A stretch of DNA of 64,000 nt, taken from positions 62,001 to 126,000 of the forward strand of contig NZ_SIZW01000041.1 in NCBI RefSeq assembly GCF_009866805.1, written 5' to 3'. Below the pieces are notes generated by a model that searched no databases, was not told where the DNA came from, and was given only the letters and a program-made list of their open reading frames with translations. Below are positions 46,728-56,600 of this stretch, in pieces. The stretch is from Schauerella aestuarii (GTDB lineage Bacteria; Pseudomonadota; Gammaproteobacteria; Burkholderiales; Burkholderiaceae_B). How positions within the stretch are numbered: position 1 is the stretch's first letter; the number at the start of each line of letters is the position of its first letter. Position numbers and translations under genes: made by a program.

Positions 46728-46751
46728 AACCGTACCGTACGGTACGCTTAT
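46726..46751. promoter_or_regulatory. TetR operator palindrome
   Basis: A perfect 16-bp palindrome CGTACCGTACGGTACG (46731-46746) is extended by ATAA and TTAT flanks (46726-46729 and 46748-46751), separated by one mismatched C on each side. It overlaps the -10 and start point of the rightward promoter and lies between the divergent TetR and lipoprotein genes. Size and symmetry fit a TetR dimer or pair of dimers. Confidence 0.75.
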
Positions 46752-46779
46752 AGCAGATCAACTTTGCTCGGGGACTTCG

Positions 46780-47436
46780 ATGAACATACGCACCTTCCTT
46801 CTGGTCATGACGACCTACATGCTGCTGGCACTAACCGGGTGCGCGATTACGCCGCCGGCGTCATATGCCGATCTCGGCTCGTCTTCGAAGCTCCAGCCTA
46901 ATCCCGATGACGCGACCCGAATGCCTTACATCTACAGTCCGCAAATTGATTGGCGCGCCTATACCGCAGCGATTGTTGAACCCGTCGCTATTTATGGCGG
47001 CGCAGATCACCAGTTCGGTGATCTGCCCACAGCCGACAAAGAGGCGCTTGCCGACTACATGCGAAAAACCTTCAGCAACACATTGGCTGGACGCTTCAGC
47101 ATCGTCGACCGCGCAGCGGCGAAGACGCTGCGAATCAAACTCACCTTGACAGGGGCAGAGACGAACACGGCCGTCGTGTCCACCTTCACGCGTTTCGATC
47201 TCGTCGGTATGCCGTACAACATCGTTCAGTCCGCGCGCGGCAAGGAAGGCATGTTCATGGGCTCAGTGAGCTACTCGATCGAAATCTATGATGCCGTCAC
47301 GCAGGAACTGCTCAAGGCGTACGTGACGCGCCAGTATCCGAACGCGATGAATGTGGGGGCGACTTTCGGTTCGCTAGGCGCCGCCAAGACCGGCATTGAA
47401 CGTGGCGCCGACGATCTGCTGGCGCAGCTCGAATAG
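46780..47436 (+). CDS. DUF3313-type lipoprotein
   Basis: A 218-residue lipoprotein with LALTGC (Cys21) as lipobox and no outer-membrane-avoidance Asp at +2 (Ala follows Cys). The body matches DUF3313: YADLGSSSKLQPNPDDATRMPYI, the DWRAYTAAIVEPVAIYGG strand, and RFSIVDRAAAKTLRIKLTLTGAE. The start at 46780 has GGGGA upstream. It is followed 12 bp later by the PqiB-like MCE gene, in one operon downstream of a TetR-controlled promoter. In pqiABC the lipoprotein PqiC belongs to another family (DUF330), so this may be an alternative outer-membrane partner; that is inference. Confidence 0.88.
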   Translation: MNIRTFLLVMTTYMLLALTGCAITPPASYADLGSSSKLQPNPDDATRMPYIYSPQIDWRAYTAAIVEPVAIYGGADHQFGDLPTADKEALADYMRKTFSNTLAGRFSIVDRAAAKTLRIKLTLTGAETNTAVVSTFTRFDLVGMPYNIVQSARGKEGMFMGSVSYSIEIYDAVTQELLKAYVTRQYPNAMNVGATFGSLGAAKTGIERGADDLLAQLE

Positions 47437-47448
47437 CAGGCGGCGCCG

Positions 47449-49011
47449 ATGCGCCGACCTTCAGCTGTGTGGCTCGTGGCGGTGCTTGCCGCATTGGCAA
47501 CGGCGATGTTCTTGGCTTGGAGCGCTTTCTCGTTTGGTGCCAAGGTGGTGGTGACGTTCGACGACGCGACCGGTCTGGTCGCGGGTAAAACGACCGTTCG
47601 GTATCGTGGCGTGGTCATCGGCCAGGTCTCCGCGATTGCGCTCAGCGAAAGCCGAACCGACGTGCGCGTGGACATCGCACCGAGCAGCCACGCTCGCGAT
47701 CTTGCCCGAAGCGACACCCGTTTCTGGGTGGTCAAGCCGCATATCCGGCCCGGCGAGGTATCGGGGCTGGAAGCGATGATGACGGGCGCTTATATCGCCG
47801 TGGATTTTGGCCGCTCGACGACGTCAAGCCAGCGCAGCGTGGGACTGGCGTCGCCGCCCGCCGTCGTCAACGATGCCGCGGGTACGTTCTATACGCTGAG
47901 AAGCGCGTATGCCGGTACCGCTGCCACCGGTTCCCCGATCATGTATCGCGGCGTGCGCGTGGGGCGGGTCGTGGCCAGTACGCTTGACGCCGATGGCCGG
48001 CATGTGGCGATCGGTATATTCATCGACGCGCCGCACGATCGATACGTCACCGCCGACACGCGCTTTTGGCGACTGAACGGGGTGTCGGTATCCATTGGAA
48101 GCGAGGGATTGAAGGTGGATACCGACGCGCTCGCTACCTTGATGACCGGTGGGCTTGCATTCGATACGCCTCGCCGCGAGATCGCCGCCGCCGCACCGGC
48201 CAAGACGCAGTTCGCGTTGGCCGAGAATGCCGAGTCGGCGATGGCCCTCGTCGATGGACCAGCTTACTACCTGGAACTGCGCTTCGATCAGACGTTACGT
48301 GGATTGGCGGTCGATGCACCTGTCGATTTCAATGGGGTGAGCATCGGCAAGGTGACATCCATCGCGACGGACTTCGAGGCGTCGCGTTTTCATTTTTCGT
48401 CGATCGTGGGCATCACCGTATATCCACATCGCATGGGTCGTGTTTTCGAGCGACTGCCGCAGCCCGATGGCGACCAACGCGCCATGGAGCGATTTCTTGA
48501 AGAGATGGTGCGCCACGGCTTGCGGGCGCGAGCGCGGCCGTCGAATGCACTGTTTGGACCGCTGTACATCTCGCTCGAGTTCAAGCCCGACGCGCCGGCC
48601 GTGGCGTTTGACGCCACGGCGCGACCGCTGATACTGCCCACCTATAACGGCAGCATGGATCAGATGCAGGACCAGGCTGTAAAGATCATGAACAAGATCG
48701 CGGCGCTGCCATTGGATGAGGTCGGAGAACAACTGGCGAAGACGCTCGGTGGCGTAAAGCAAGTGCTGTACCAGCTCGACACGAAAGTGTTGCCCGCGTC
48801 GACCGCCGAATTGCAGTCAGGCAAAGAGGCGCTCGCCGCGATTGCGCGGATGTTCAACGATGACGCACCGGCGATGCGCCGGCTCGAGGCCGGTCTGGGT
48901 GAGGTGCAGCGCATGGCCCGCGCGCTGCGTTGGCTGATGGAGTCGCTCGAACGCAATCCGGAATCCCTGCTGTGGGGCAGTGCTACGCCATCTCCGGCAA
49001 ATGGGCGATGA
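47449..49011 (+). CDS. PqiB-like MCE (MlaD) domain protein
   Basis: A 520-residue inner-membrane-anchored periplasmic protein. One N-terminal helix (about 7-26) is followed by three MCE domains: VVVTFDDATGLVAGKTTVRYRGVVIGQV (about 33-60), YTLRSAYAGTAATGSPIMYRGVRVGRV (about 148-180) and YYLELRFDQTLRGLAVDAPVDFNGVSIGKV (about 269-300). The C-terminal ~110 residues are helical, as in the needle of PqiB. PqiB makes a lipid-conducting tube across the periplasm. The gene for the usual partner PqiA is missing; only a DUF3313 lipoprotein accompanies it. Its last 29 bp overlap the convergent molybdoenzyme gene. Confidence 0.92.
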   Translation: MRRPSAVWLVAVLAALATAMFLAWSAFSFGAKVVVTFDDATGLVAGKTTVRYRGVVIGQVSAIALSESRTDVRVDIAPSSHARDLARSDTRFWVVKPHIRPGEVSGLEAMMTGAYIAVDFGRSTTSSQRSVGLASPPAVVNDAAGTFYTLRSAYAGTAATGSPIMYRGVRVGRVVASTLDADGRHVAIGIFIDAPHDRYVTADTRFWRLNGVSVSIGSEGLKVDTDALATLMTGGLAFDTPRREIAAAAPAKTQFALAENAESAMALVDGPAYYLELRFDQTLRGLAVDAPVDFNGVSIGKVTSIATDFEASRFHFSSIVGITVYPHRMGRVFERLPQPDGDQRAMERFLEEMVRHGLRARARPSNALFGPLYISLEFKPDAPAVAFDATARPLILPTYNGSMDQMQDQAVKIMNKIAALPLDEVGEQLAKTLGGVKQVLYQLDTKVLPASTAELQSGKEALAAIARMFNDDAPAMRRLEAGLGEVQRMARALRWLMESLERNPESLLWGSATPSPANGR

Positions 49012-51193
49012 GCTTGTCGAGCGTGATCGGGTAGTGGCGCACACGAATGCCGGTGGCGTTGTACACCGCATTCGCCACCGCCGCGCCAACCCCGCAAATA
49101 CCCAATTCGCCCACGCCCTTGGCCTTCATAGGCGAAGACATCGGATCCGTTTCGTCCAGAAAAATGACGTCCTGATGGGGGATGTCGGCGTGTACCGGTA
49201 CTTCGTATCCCGCCAGATCGTGATTGACGAAAAAGCCGAGGCGCTTGTCCACGGCCAACTCTTCCATCAGAGCGGCTCCCGCGCCCATCGTCATGCCGCC
49301 GATCACCTGGCTGCGGGCCGACTTCGGATTCAGAATGCGACCGGCCGCACACACGGCGAGCATGCGTCGGATTCGCGTCTCACCGGTAGCGATATCGACG
49401 CCGACTTCGACGAAGTGCGCGGCAAAGGTGGCTTGCTGATGCGTCTTGGCAAGGTCGCCGAATTCGATCAGGTCTTCGGCCACGATCTCGCCATCGGCAG
49501 CGGCCTGTGCGAGCGGTACGCTGCGTTCGGCCGAATGGATCCGTCCGTCTGCAAACCGGGCATTTGCCGGATCGAAGCCGATCCGCGCTGCAATCGCATC
49601 GCGTAGCTTGGTGCAGGCGGCATACACGCCTGCAGTCGAACAGTTCGCGCCCCATTGGCCCCCCGATCCTGCCGACACCGGGAAGGTCGAGTCGCCGAGA
49701 CGCACGGTCACGCGATCCAATGGCACGCCCATCATTTCGGCGGCAGTTTGCGCAATGATGGTGTAGCTGCCGGTGCCGATATCGGTCATGTCAGTCTCAA
49801 CGGTAATCTTGCCCGTCTGGTCGAGCCGCACGCGTGCACCGGATCTCATCAACGCATTCTTGCGTAGCGCCGCTGCCACGCCGGTGCCGACGAGCCAGCG
49901 GCCGTCACGCAACTGGCCGGGCGTGGCGCTGCGCTTGTCCCAACCGAAGCGTTCGGCGCCTACGCGATAGCACTCAGCGAGCTGACGTTGAGAAAAAGGA
50001 CGCGCCGGATTCTCGGGATCGACGTCAGTCTCATTCATCACCCGAAACGCAATCGGATCCAGCTTGAGCGCTTCAGCCATTTCGTCCATCGCGATCTCGA
50101 TGGCCATCGATCCCGGGGTTTCGCCGGGTGCCCGCATGGCATTGGCCTCAGGCAGGTCGACCACGGCAAGCCGCGTCGCCGTCATGCGGTTGGCGCCAGC
50201 GTAGAGCAGACGTGTTTGCGCCACGCCGGATTCCGGCTTGCCTTCTGCCAGGTCGCCAGACCAGCTTTCGTGTGCAATGGCGGTGATTTTTCCTGCTGTG
50301 GTCATGCCGATGCGAATCCGTTGGATGGTGGCAGCGCGATGGATGGAGTTGTTGAACGTGAACGGTCGAGTCAATGCAAGCTTGACCGGGCGCTTGGCCG
50401 CCCGTGCACCCAACGCTGCGAGCAGTGCATCGGCGCGCAGGAAGAGTTTGCCGCCAAAGCCGCCGCCGATGTAGGGCGAAATGATGCGCACGTTTTCTTT
50501 CGGGATATCGAGCGTGAGCGCCAGGTCGGTCGCGGTCCAGTCGACCATTTGGGTCGACGTCCAGAGCGTCAGGTGCGCGCCGTCCCATTTCGCTGTCGAG
50601 GCGAACGGCTCCATCATGGCGTGGGCCTGGTCCGGCGTGGTGTACATCGCGTCCAACTGCACTTCGGCCGCAGCGAAGGCGCCTGCGAAGTCCCCCACCG
50701 CCGTATCCGGCGGCCCGCCGCCGCCAATGGTCTTTGGCATCACCCCGGTGTCCTTTACCGCGGCCACATCGTAAACGCCACGAATGCGCTCGTAGTCGAT
50801 TCGGATAAGTTGGGCGGCAGCGCGCGCCGTCTCGAAGGTGTCGGCAACGACGATGGCCGTTGCTTGGTGATAGTGCTGGATGTCGGGGCCCGCCAGCAGA
50901 TTGGCGGTGTTGAACTTGCCTTTGCCCAGTTTGCCGGCATTGCGATACGTGACGACGGCGATCACGCCAGGGGCGCGCTCAGCTTCGGTCACGTCGATCG
51001 ATCGGATGCGGCCCTTTGCGATAGCCGAACCCACCACATAGCCGTAAGCGGGATTGTTGACCGCCTCATGATGCTCGTAGGCGTAAGGTGCGGTGCCGGT
51101 CGTCTTGAGCGGCCCATCGATCCGATCGACGGGCTGGCCCACGATCTTCATCTGATCGATGGGGTTTTCAGTGGCGGGGCGATCGAATTTCAT
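48983..51193 (-). CDS. paoC: Molybdopterin-binding subunit of aldehyde oxidoreductase (PaoC type)
   Basis: A 736-residue xanthine-oxidase-family large subunit. KTTGTAPYAYEH starts the substrate-entry domain; GGGFGGKLFLRADALLAAL is a cofactor loop and GVGELGICGVG carries the catalytic Glu696. It follows the FAD subunit (51197) and the TAT-exported Fe-S subunit in one operon, the order paoA-paoB-paoC. In E. coli this enzyme is periplasmic and detoxifies aromatic aldehydes using a molybdopterin cytosine dinucleotide cofactor. paoD, the insertion chaperone, is not in the window. Its 3' end overlaps the convergent MCE gene by 29 bp. Confidence 0.92.
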   Translation of the reverse strand: MKFDRPATENPIDQMKIVGQPVDRIDGPLKTTGTAPYAYEHHEAVNNPAYGYVVGSAIAKGRIRSIDVTEAERAPGVIAVVTYRNAGKLGKGKFNTANLLAGPDIQHYHQATAIVVADTFETARAAAQLIRIDYERIRGVYDVAAVKDTGVMPKTIGGGGPPDTAVGDFAGAFAAAEVQLDAMYTTPDQAHAMMEPFASTAKWDGAHLTLWTSTQMVDWTATDLALTLDIPKENVRIISPYIGGGFGGKLFLRADALLAALGARAAKRPVKLALTRPFTFNNSIHRAATIQRIRIGMTTAGKITAIAHESWSGDLAEGKPESGVAQTRLLYAGANRMTATRLAVVDLPEANAMRAPGETPGSMAIEIAMDEMAEALKLDPIAFRVMNETDVDPENPARPFSQRQLAECYRVGAERFGWDKRSATPGQLRDGRWLVGTGVAAALRKNALMRSGARVRLDQTGKITVETDMTDIGTGSYTIIAQTAAEMMGVPLDRVTVRLGDSTFPVSAGSGGQWGANCSTAGVYAACTKLRDAIAARIGFDPANARFADGRIHSAERSVPLAQAAADGEIVAEDLIEFGDLAKTHQQATFAAHFVEVGVDIATGETRIRRMLAVCAAGRILNPKSARSQVIGGMTMGAGAALMEELAVDKRLGFFVNHDLAGYEVPVHADIPHQDVIFLDETDPMSSPMKAKGVGELGICGVGAAVANAVYNATGIRVRHYPITLDKLIAHLPEMA

Positions 51194-51196
51194 GGT

Positions 51197-52147
51197 TTAG
51201 ATCCTCGCGTCGAGCAGCACCGCGCTCAGCGTCCGTTGGGCCAGCAGCAGCTTGAATTCATTCTCGTGCGTCGCCCGCGCCTCGGCAAAGAGCGTGTCGG
51301 TAACGGCCTTTGCCCCCTGCGGCAGATTGCGATCCGCCACACTGCTGCGCCAGGGTTTGTGCGCCACCCCGCCGAACGCGACGCGGCCGGTACCATCGGC
51401 CTGCACGATCGCCGCAACGGAGACCAAGGCAAACGCGTAGGACGCACGGTCGCGTACCTTGCGATAAATATGTCTGCCACCGACAGGTGGCGGCAGGGTG
51501 ACTGCGGTGATCAGTTCGCCGCGTTCGAGCACCGTTTCAATGTGCGGCGTATCGCCCGGCAGGCGATGGAAATCGGCAATCGGGATGACGCGTGCCGTGC
51601 CATCGGGCCGAATGGTTTCCACCTGTGCATCCAACGTGCGCATGGCCACGGCCATATCGCTGGGATGCGTGGCGATGCACGCGTCGCTTGCGCCCACCAC
51701 GGCATGCTGTCGGCTGAAGCCGCCCACTGCCGCGCAGCCACTGCCTGGCACGCGTTTATTACAGGGCTGATTGGTGTCGTAGAAGTAAGGGCAACGCGTG
51801 CGCTGCAGGAGATTGCCCGAGGTGGTGGCCGCATTGCGCAGCTGGCCCGAGGCGCCAGCCAGCAACGCACGCGACAGCAAACCGTAATCGCGCTTGATTC
51901 GGGTGTCCGCGGCCAGGTCGGTGTTACGCACGAGGGCGCCGATCCGTACGCCGCCATCGGGTGTGGCGTCGATCGTGTCGAGCCCCAGCCCATTGACGTC
52001 GATCAGGTGCGCCGGCTTCTCGATCTGCAATTTCATCAGGTCGAGAAGATTGGTGCCGCCGGCAATGAACTTGGCATCCGGAATGCGCGCGGCGGTTGCA
52101 GCGGCTTCGGCAGGTGAGCGCGCACGCTCATAGGTAAATGCCTTCAT
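51197..52147 (-). CDS. paoB: FAD-binding subunit of aldehyde oxidoreductase (PaoB type)
   Basis: A 316-residue FAD subunit. [14 protein letters not shown] is the flavin loop. Between residues about 120 and 150 the segment [23 protein letters not shown] provides cysteines matching the extra [4Fe-4S] insertion that sets PaoB apart from ordinary xanthine dehydrogenase FAD subunits. ATG 52147 overlaps the Fe-S subunit stop codon (ATGA at 52144-52147); the in-frame stretch up to 52204 is not used. It transfers electrons between the Fe-S subunit and its acceptor. Confidence 0.92.
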   Translation of the reverse strand: MKAFTYERARSPAEAAATAARIPDAKFIAGGTNLLDLMKLQIEKPAHLIDVNGLGLDTIDATPDGGVRIGALVRNTDLAADTRIKRDYGLLSRALLAGASGQLRNAATTSGNLLQRTRCPYFYDTNQPCNKRVPGSGCAAVGGFSRQHAVVGASDACIATHPSDMAVAMRTLDAQVETIRPDGTARVIPIADFHRLPGDTPHIETVLERGELITAVTLPPPVGGRHIYRKVRDRASYAFALVSVAAIVQADGTGRVAFGGVAHKPWRSSVADRNLPQGAKAVTDTLFAEARATHENEFKLLLAQRTLSAVLLDARI

Positions 52148-52794
52148 GCGTTGCTCCCGGCGACTTCCGTGATGGCGTCGATGATGTTGGGATACGCAGC
52201 GCAACGGCAGAGATTGCCGCTCATGCGTTCGCGAATCTCTTCGGCCGAGAGCAGGGGTTGCGCCATGAGGTCGGCGCTCACATGACTGGGTACACCGTCA
52301 TTGATCTCGCCTAATACGGCGACGGCCGAACAGATCTGGCCGGGCGTGCAGTAACCACATTGATAGCCGTCATGCTTGATGAATGCGGCCTGCATGGGAT
52401 GCAGGGTGTCCGGCGTGCCGAGCCCTTCGATCGTCGTGATCTCCGCACCCTGTTGCATGACGGCAAGCGTGAGGCACGAATTGATACGCCGGCCGTTCAC
52501 GATCACCGTACAGGCACCGCACTGCCCATGATCGCAGCCCTTCTTGGTACCGGTGAGGTTGAGGTGATCGCGTAGCGCATCGAGCAGGCTGGTGCGCAGA
52601 TCCAGATCGAGTTCGTGAATCCGACCATTCACGTTGAGGGTGGTTGTCGATGTCAGGCGCGATCCCGCTGCACCCGGGGCGCCTGAAGCGCCTTGTGCCC
52701 CGGCAAGGGTAGGCACCGCCATGGTCGTCACGGAAGCTGCGCCAACCTTGAACAGGTCGCGCCGGGATATCTTGAATGGGGTGGGGTCTTCCAT
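52144..52794 (-). CDS. paoA: [2Fe-2S] subunit of aldehyde oxidoreductase (PaoA type), Tat-exported
   Basis: A 216-residue ferredoxin-like subunit. The N-terminal [13 protein letters not shown] is a twin-arginine signal, so the assembled folded complex is exported by Tat. The first cluster cysteines are in [10 protein letters not shown]...SC (about 95-117) and the second in CGYC...GNLCRC (about 155-195). It is first in the operon. No recognised promoter motif stands out in the ~235 bp upstream, which holds no gene. Confidence 0.94.
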   Translation of the reverse strand: MEDPTPFKISRRDLFKVGAASVTTMAVPTLAGAQGASGAPGAAGSRLTSTTTLNVNGRIHELDLDLRTSLLDALRDHLNLTGTKKGCDHGQCGACTVIVNGRRINSCLTLAVMQQGAEITTIEGLGTPDTLHPMQAAFIKHDGYQCGYCTPGQICSAVAVLGEINDGVPSHVSADLMAQPLLSAEEIRERMSGNLCRCAAYPNIIDAITEVAGSNA

Positions 52795-53031
52795 GGGGCT
52801 ATTCCCTTGTGGCGTGAACGTTGCGGTGACGACTGCCAGGCGGCGCCGGTGGCGAGCATGAGGGTCGACAGGGCTTTCGAGGATGGTACGTGTGCGGTGG
52901 CGACCTGATTAGGGGGTCAATTGCGCATACGGCCATTAGCAGCATTCATGAATCTGTCAGCAACGAGATGCGTCAGTTGTGGCGCTTGCAAACGGCGCGA
53001 CGGCGCATACCTCACGCGCGACGCCGCAGGC

Positions 53032-54036
<1,005 letters not shown>

Positions 54037-54163
54037 TTAATACGTCAAAGCTGGAACGACTTCACTCTACGCAGCGTGGGCGCGGGGGACTAGACCGTTA
54101 AGTCGGCAAAGGTTTATGAGCTGCGCTCATGAAATGTCAGGACGGGAATGCCATCCGATGACG

Positions 54164-54394
54164 TCACGCATCTCGATCAGGCCATTCTCCGCGCATCCAT
54201 CGATGCACATCGCCCTCAAGCCAACCTTGCGCCAAGGCGTCGTTGTCAATCGGGCTGGGAAAACGGTTTCCCCGCATCAGATCCTGAATGCAGTGCCGGC
54301 TCAACCCGGTCAATGCCGTGACATCGCTCCAGCCGATCGCGGCCGACGATTCGGCCATCTGGCGCAAATCATGTGTGCGCAAGTCACCGATCAT
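54164..54394 (-). CDS. AlpA-like small helix-turn-helix protein
   Basis: A 76-residue protein. From residue 20 it reads [20 protein letters not shown], then GNRFPSPI, then [13 protein letters not shown]: the three-part layout of the AlpA/excisionase-type winged helix (HTH, wing with FP, and GW-x-x-x-DV-x-x-W). AlpA relatives usually belong to phages and integrative elements, but no integrase or attachment site is visible here. Its ATG overlaps the cupin stop codon (ATGA, 54391-54394), so it is translated with that gene. The role is unknown; local transcriptional control is possible. Confidence 0.75.
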   Translation of the reverse strand: MIGDLRTHDLRQMAESSAAIGWSDVTALTGLSRHCIQDLMRGNRFPSPIDNDALAQGWLEGDVHRWMRGEWPDRDA

Positions 54395-54882
54395 TGCGGT
54401 TGCTGGCTGTATTGTTCATCGGTCACTTTTTCCAGCCATTCGACCGCTTTCCCGTCCACGGCTTCGGCAACGGCGATATGCGTCATGGCTGTATTGGCGC
54501 TTGCGCCATGCCAGTGTTTGACTGCAGGTGCGATCCAGACGATGTCGCCAGGTTTGATGGTTTGCACAGGTTTGCCCAGCTCTTGAACCAGGCCGATTCC
54601 CGAGGTGACAATCAATGTTTGACCCAGCGGGTGGGTGTGCCAGGCCGTGCGTGCACCCGGCTCGAACGTAACAGTGGCACCCCCGATGCGTGCGGGTGCT
54701 TCGCCTTGAAAAGGCGCGTCGATGCGAACCGTACCCGTGAAGTAATCGGCCGGACCTTTGGCTGAGGGATGGGTTCCTGCTGATGTGATTTTGATCATCG
54801 AGACTTCCTTGGCAGATTGAGCGCATGCGCCTGATCCAATGAGCGAGAGCAATGCTGCGATCAGGGTAAACCGCTTCATCAT
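54391..54882 (-). CDS. Exported cupin-domain protein
   Basis: A 163-residue cupin. A signal peptide to about residue 22 (GSGACAQ; the Cys could also serve a lipobox) precedes the single cupin barrel, with metal His in WHTHPLGQT and in KHWHG. ATG 54882 has GGAGGA upstream; the neighbouring ATG is the next codon. Cupins of this type with an export signal are frequently placed beside carboxymuconolactone decarboxylase-like and aldo/keto reductase genes, as here. It is divergent from a LysR gene (204 bp). Function not determined. Confidence 0.88.
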   Translation of the reverse strand: MMKRFTLIAALLSLIGSGACAQSAKEVSMIKITSAGTHPSAKGPADYFTGTVRIDAPFQGEAPARIGGATVTFEPGARTAWHTHPLGQTLIVTSGIGLVQELGKPVQTIKPGDIVWIAPAVKHWHGASANTAMTHIAVAEAVDGKAVEWLEKVTDEQYSQQPQ

Positions 54883-55086
54883 AGTGTTCCTCCGCATTTG
54901 CGACGCTTGCTTTAAGCCTCTCGAATCTAGCAGTTCGCCGCCGTGCTGATTAGCCGTTCAGGCGTGCATGGTCTTATGAGGTCAGTTCATGATTGGGAAC
55001 CAGGCAACAGTCTGCGCGTCGAATGGCGGTGTAATGTGTTTGATTAATCGGCAGCAGTCGCATGCCACCCTGGGGCAAATTGATAA

Positions 55087-55998
55087 ATGGCGCGAGAGAA
55101 CTACAACGATCTGCTTGCCTTTGTGACGGTGGCGCGAGAGGGCAGTTTTACGCGCGCGGCCGCGCAGCTGGGCGTTTCGCAATCTGCGTTGAGTCACACC
55201 GTGCGTGGACTGGAAGCGCGGCTCGGTATCCGGTTGCTGACGCGCACCACGCGCAGCGTTTCGCCTACCGAAGCGGGCGCGCGCCTGCTGTTGACGATCG
55301 GCCCCCGATTTGAAGATATCGACGCCGAAATCGCCGCCGTGACGGAATTTCGCGATAAACCGGCGGGCACCATCCGCATCACCAGCGCCGAAAACGCCAT
55401 CGATACGGTGCTCTGGCCCAAGCTCATCGACGTGCTGCCGAAGTACCCGGATTTGAACGTGGAAATCACGGTGGATTACGGCCTGTCGGACATTGTGGCG
55501 CAGCGATATGACGTTGGCGTGCGCTTGGGCGATCAGGTCGCCAAGGACATGATTGCGATGCGTATCGGCCCCGATCTGCGGATGACGGTCGTGGCTGCAC
55601 CAGCCTATTTTTACGATCGCCCAGTGCCGACCACGCCGCAGGCGCTGGCCGATCATCGCTGCATCAATTTGCGGCTGCCCACGCATGGCAGCTTGCTCGT
55701 CTGGGATTTCGAAAAAGACGGCCACGTCGTCAAAGTCCGCGTCGAAGGGCAATGGGTGTTCAACAGCAGCTCGCAGATCCTTCGCGCGGCGCTCGCAGGC
55801 TGCGGGCTGGCATTCCTGCCCGAGAGCATGGTGGATGAGCATGTTGCCGAAGGCCGGCTGTGCAAGGTGTTGGAGGACTGGTGTCACGTTTTTCCCGGTT
55901 ACCACCTCTACTATCCCAGCCGCCGCCAGAAGTCGGCCGCGCTCGGCGTACTCCTGGACGCATTGCGCTATCCGAGTGAGCCGGCCGTTCGCGATTGA
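55087..55998 (+). CDS. LysR-family transcriptional regulator
   Basis: A 303-residue LysR regulator: FVTVAREGSFTRAAAQLGVSQSALSHTVRGLEARLGIRLLTRTTR is a textbook winged helix and the effector domain follows (TIRITSAENAIDTVLWPKL). It is divergent from the cupin-AlpA genes, the probable target, and its last 31 bp overlap a convergent flavoprotein gene. Confidence 0.95.
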   Translation: MARENYNDLLAFVTVAREGSFTRAAAQLGVSQSALSHTVRGLEARLGIRLLTRTTRSVSPTEAGARLLLTIGPRFEDIDAEIAAVTEFRDKPAGTIRITSAENAIDTVLWPKLIDVLPKYPDLNVEITVDYGLSDIVAQRYDVGVRLGDQVAKDMIAMRIGPDLRMTVVAAPAYFYDRPVPTTPQALADHRCINLRLPTHGSLLVWDFEKDGHVVKVRVEGQWVFNSSSQILRAALAGCGLAFLPESMVDEHVAEGRLCKVLEDWCHVFPGYHLYYPSRRQKSAALGVLLDALRYPSEPAVRD

Positions 55999-56600
55999 TA
56001 CGGATGTTCGTGCACGTGTGCGCGGAAAGCCTGCATCGCCTCGCCGATGGCCGATGCCACCGCTTCGTCGCCAAATACCAAGCCCTGCAACGGAATGAAG
56101 TGCACATTCTCAATTCCGATCGAGGCCAGCGCATACTTCAGATAAGGCGTCAGGAAGTCGACCTGCCTGGCCCGGTCGCCAACGTGAAAGCCACCCGAGC
56201 TCACCAGGACGAACGTCGGGCGATCTTTCAATGATCCCACCTTGCCGTGTGGCGTCGCTGTGAAGCTGCGATTGATGCGGATGATGTGATCGAGCCAAAG
56301 CTTCAGTGCTGCCGGCACCGTAAAGTTGTGCATCGGCGTCACGATAAAAAGCACGTCGTGCCGCTCCAGTTCCGAGATCAGTGCTTCGGACTCGACAAAC
56401 GCCGATGCATCGTGCGGTTGGTTCGAGGTGATGGCATGCGCGTAATCGGAGCCGATCGGTGTGATGGGGGTGCGCACCAGATCGCGTACCGTAAGTTCGA
56501 CGCGATCCCAACCCGCATCCGCGATCATGCGATTGGCCAGGCGATAGCCATGACTGTCGCAACCGTAGGGGCCACTGTTTACGATCAAAATGCGTGTCAT
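55968..56600 (-). CDS. FMN-dependent NADH-azoreductase-like flavoprotein
   Basis: A 210-residue flavodoxin-fold oxidoreductase. NSGPYGCDSHGYRLA is the FMN-phosphate loop, TPMHNFTVPAALKLWLDHI the second FMN-contact region of AzoR-type enzymes, and VSSGG the third. Members reduce quinones or azo compounds with two electrons. Its start overlaps the stop codon of the preceding GNAT gene (ATGA 56597-56600), which in turn overlaps the AhpD-like gene, so all three form one operon divergent from a MocR regulator. Confidence 0.9.
   Translation of the reverse strand: MTRILIVNSGPYGCDSHGYRLANRMIADAGWDRVELTVRDLVRTPITPIGSDYAHAITSNQPHDASAFVESEALISELERHDVLFIVTPMHNFTVPAALKLWLDHIIRINRSFTATPHGKVGSLKDRPTFVLVSSGGFHVGDRARQVDFLTPYLKYALASIGIENVHFIPLQGLVFGDEAVASAIGEAMQAFRAHVHEHPYQSRTAGSLG

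Noticed and set aside
49988-52117. 709-codon frame antisense to the aldehyde oxidoreductase genes
   Set aside because: It is covered by well-supported paoB/paoC frames and has no recognisable domain.
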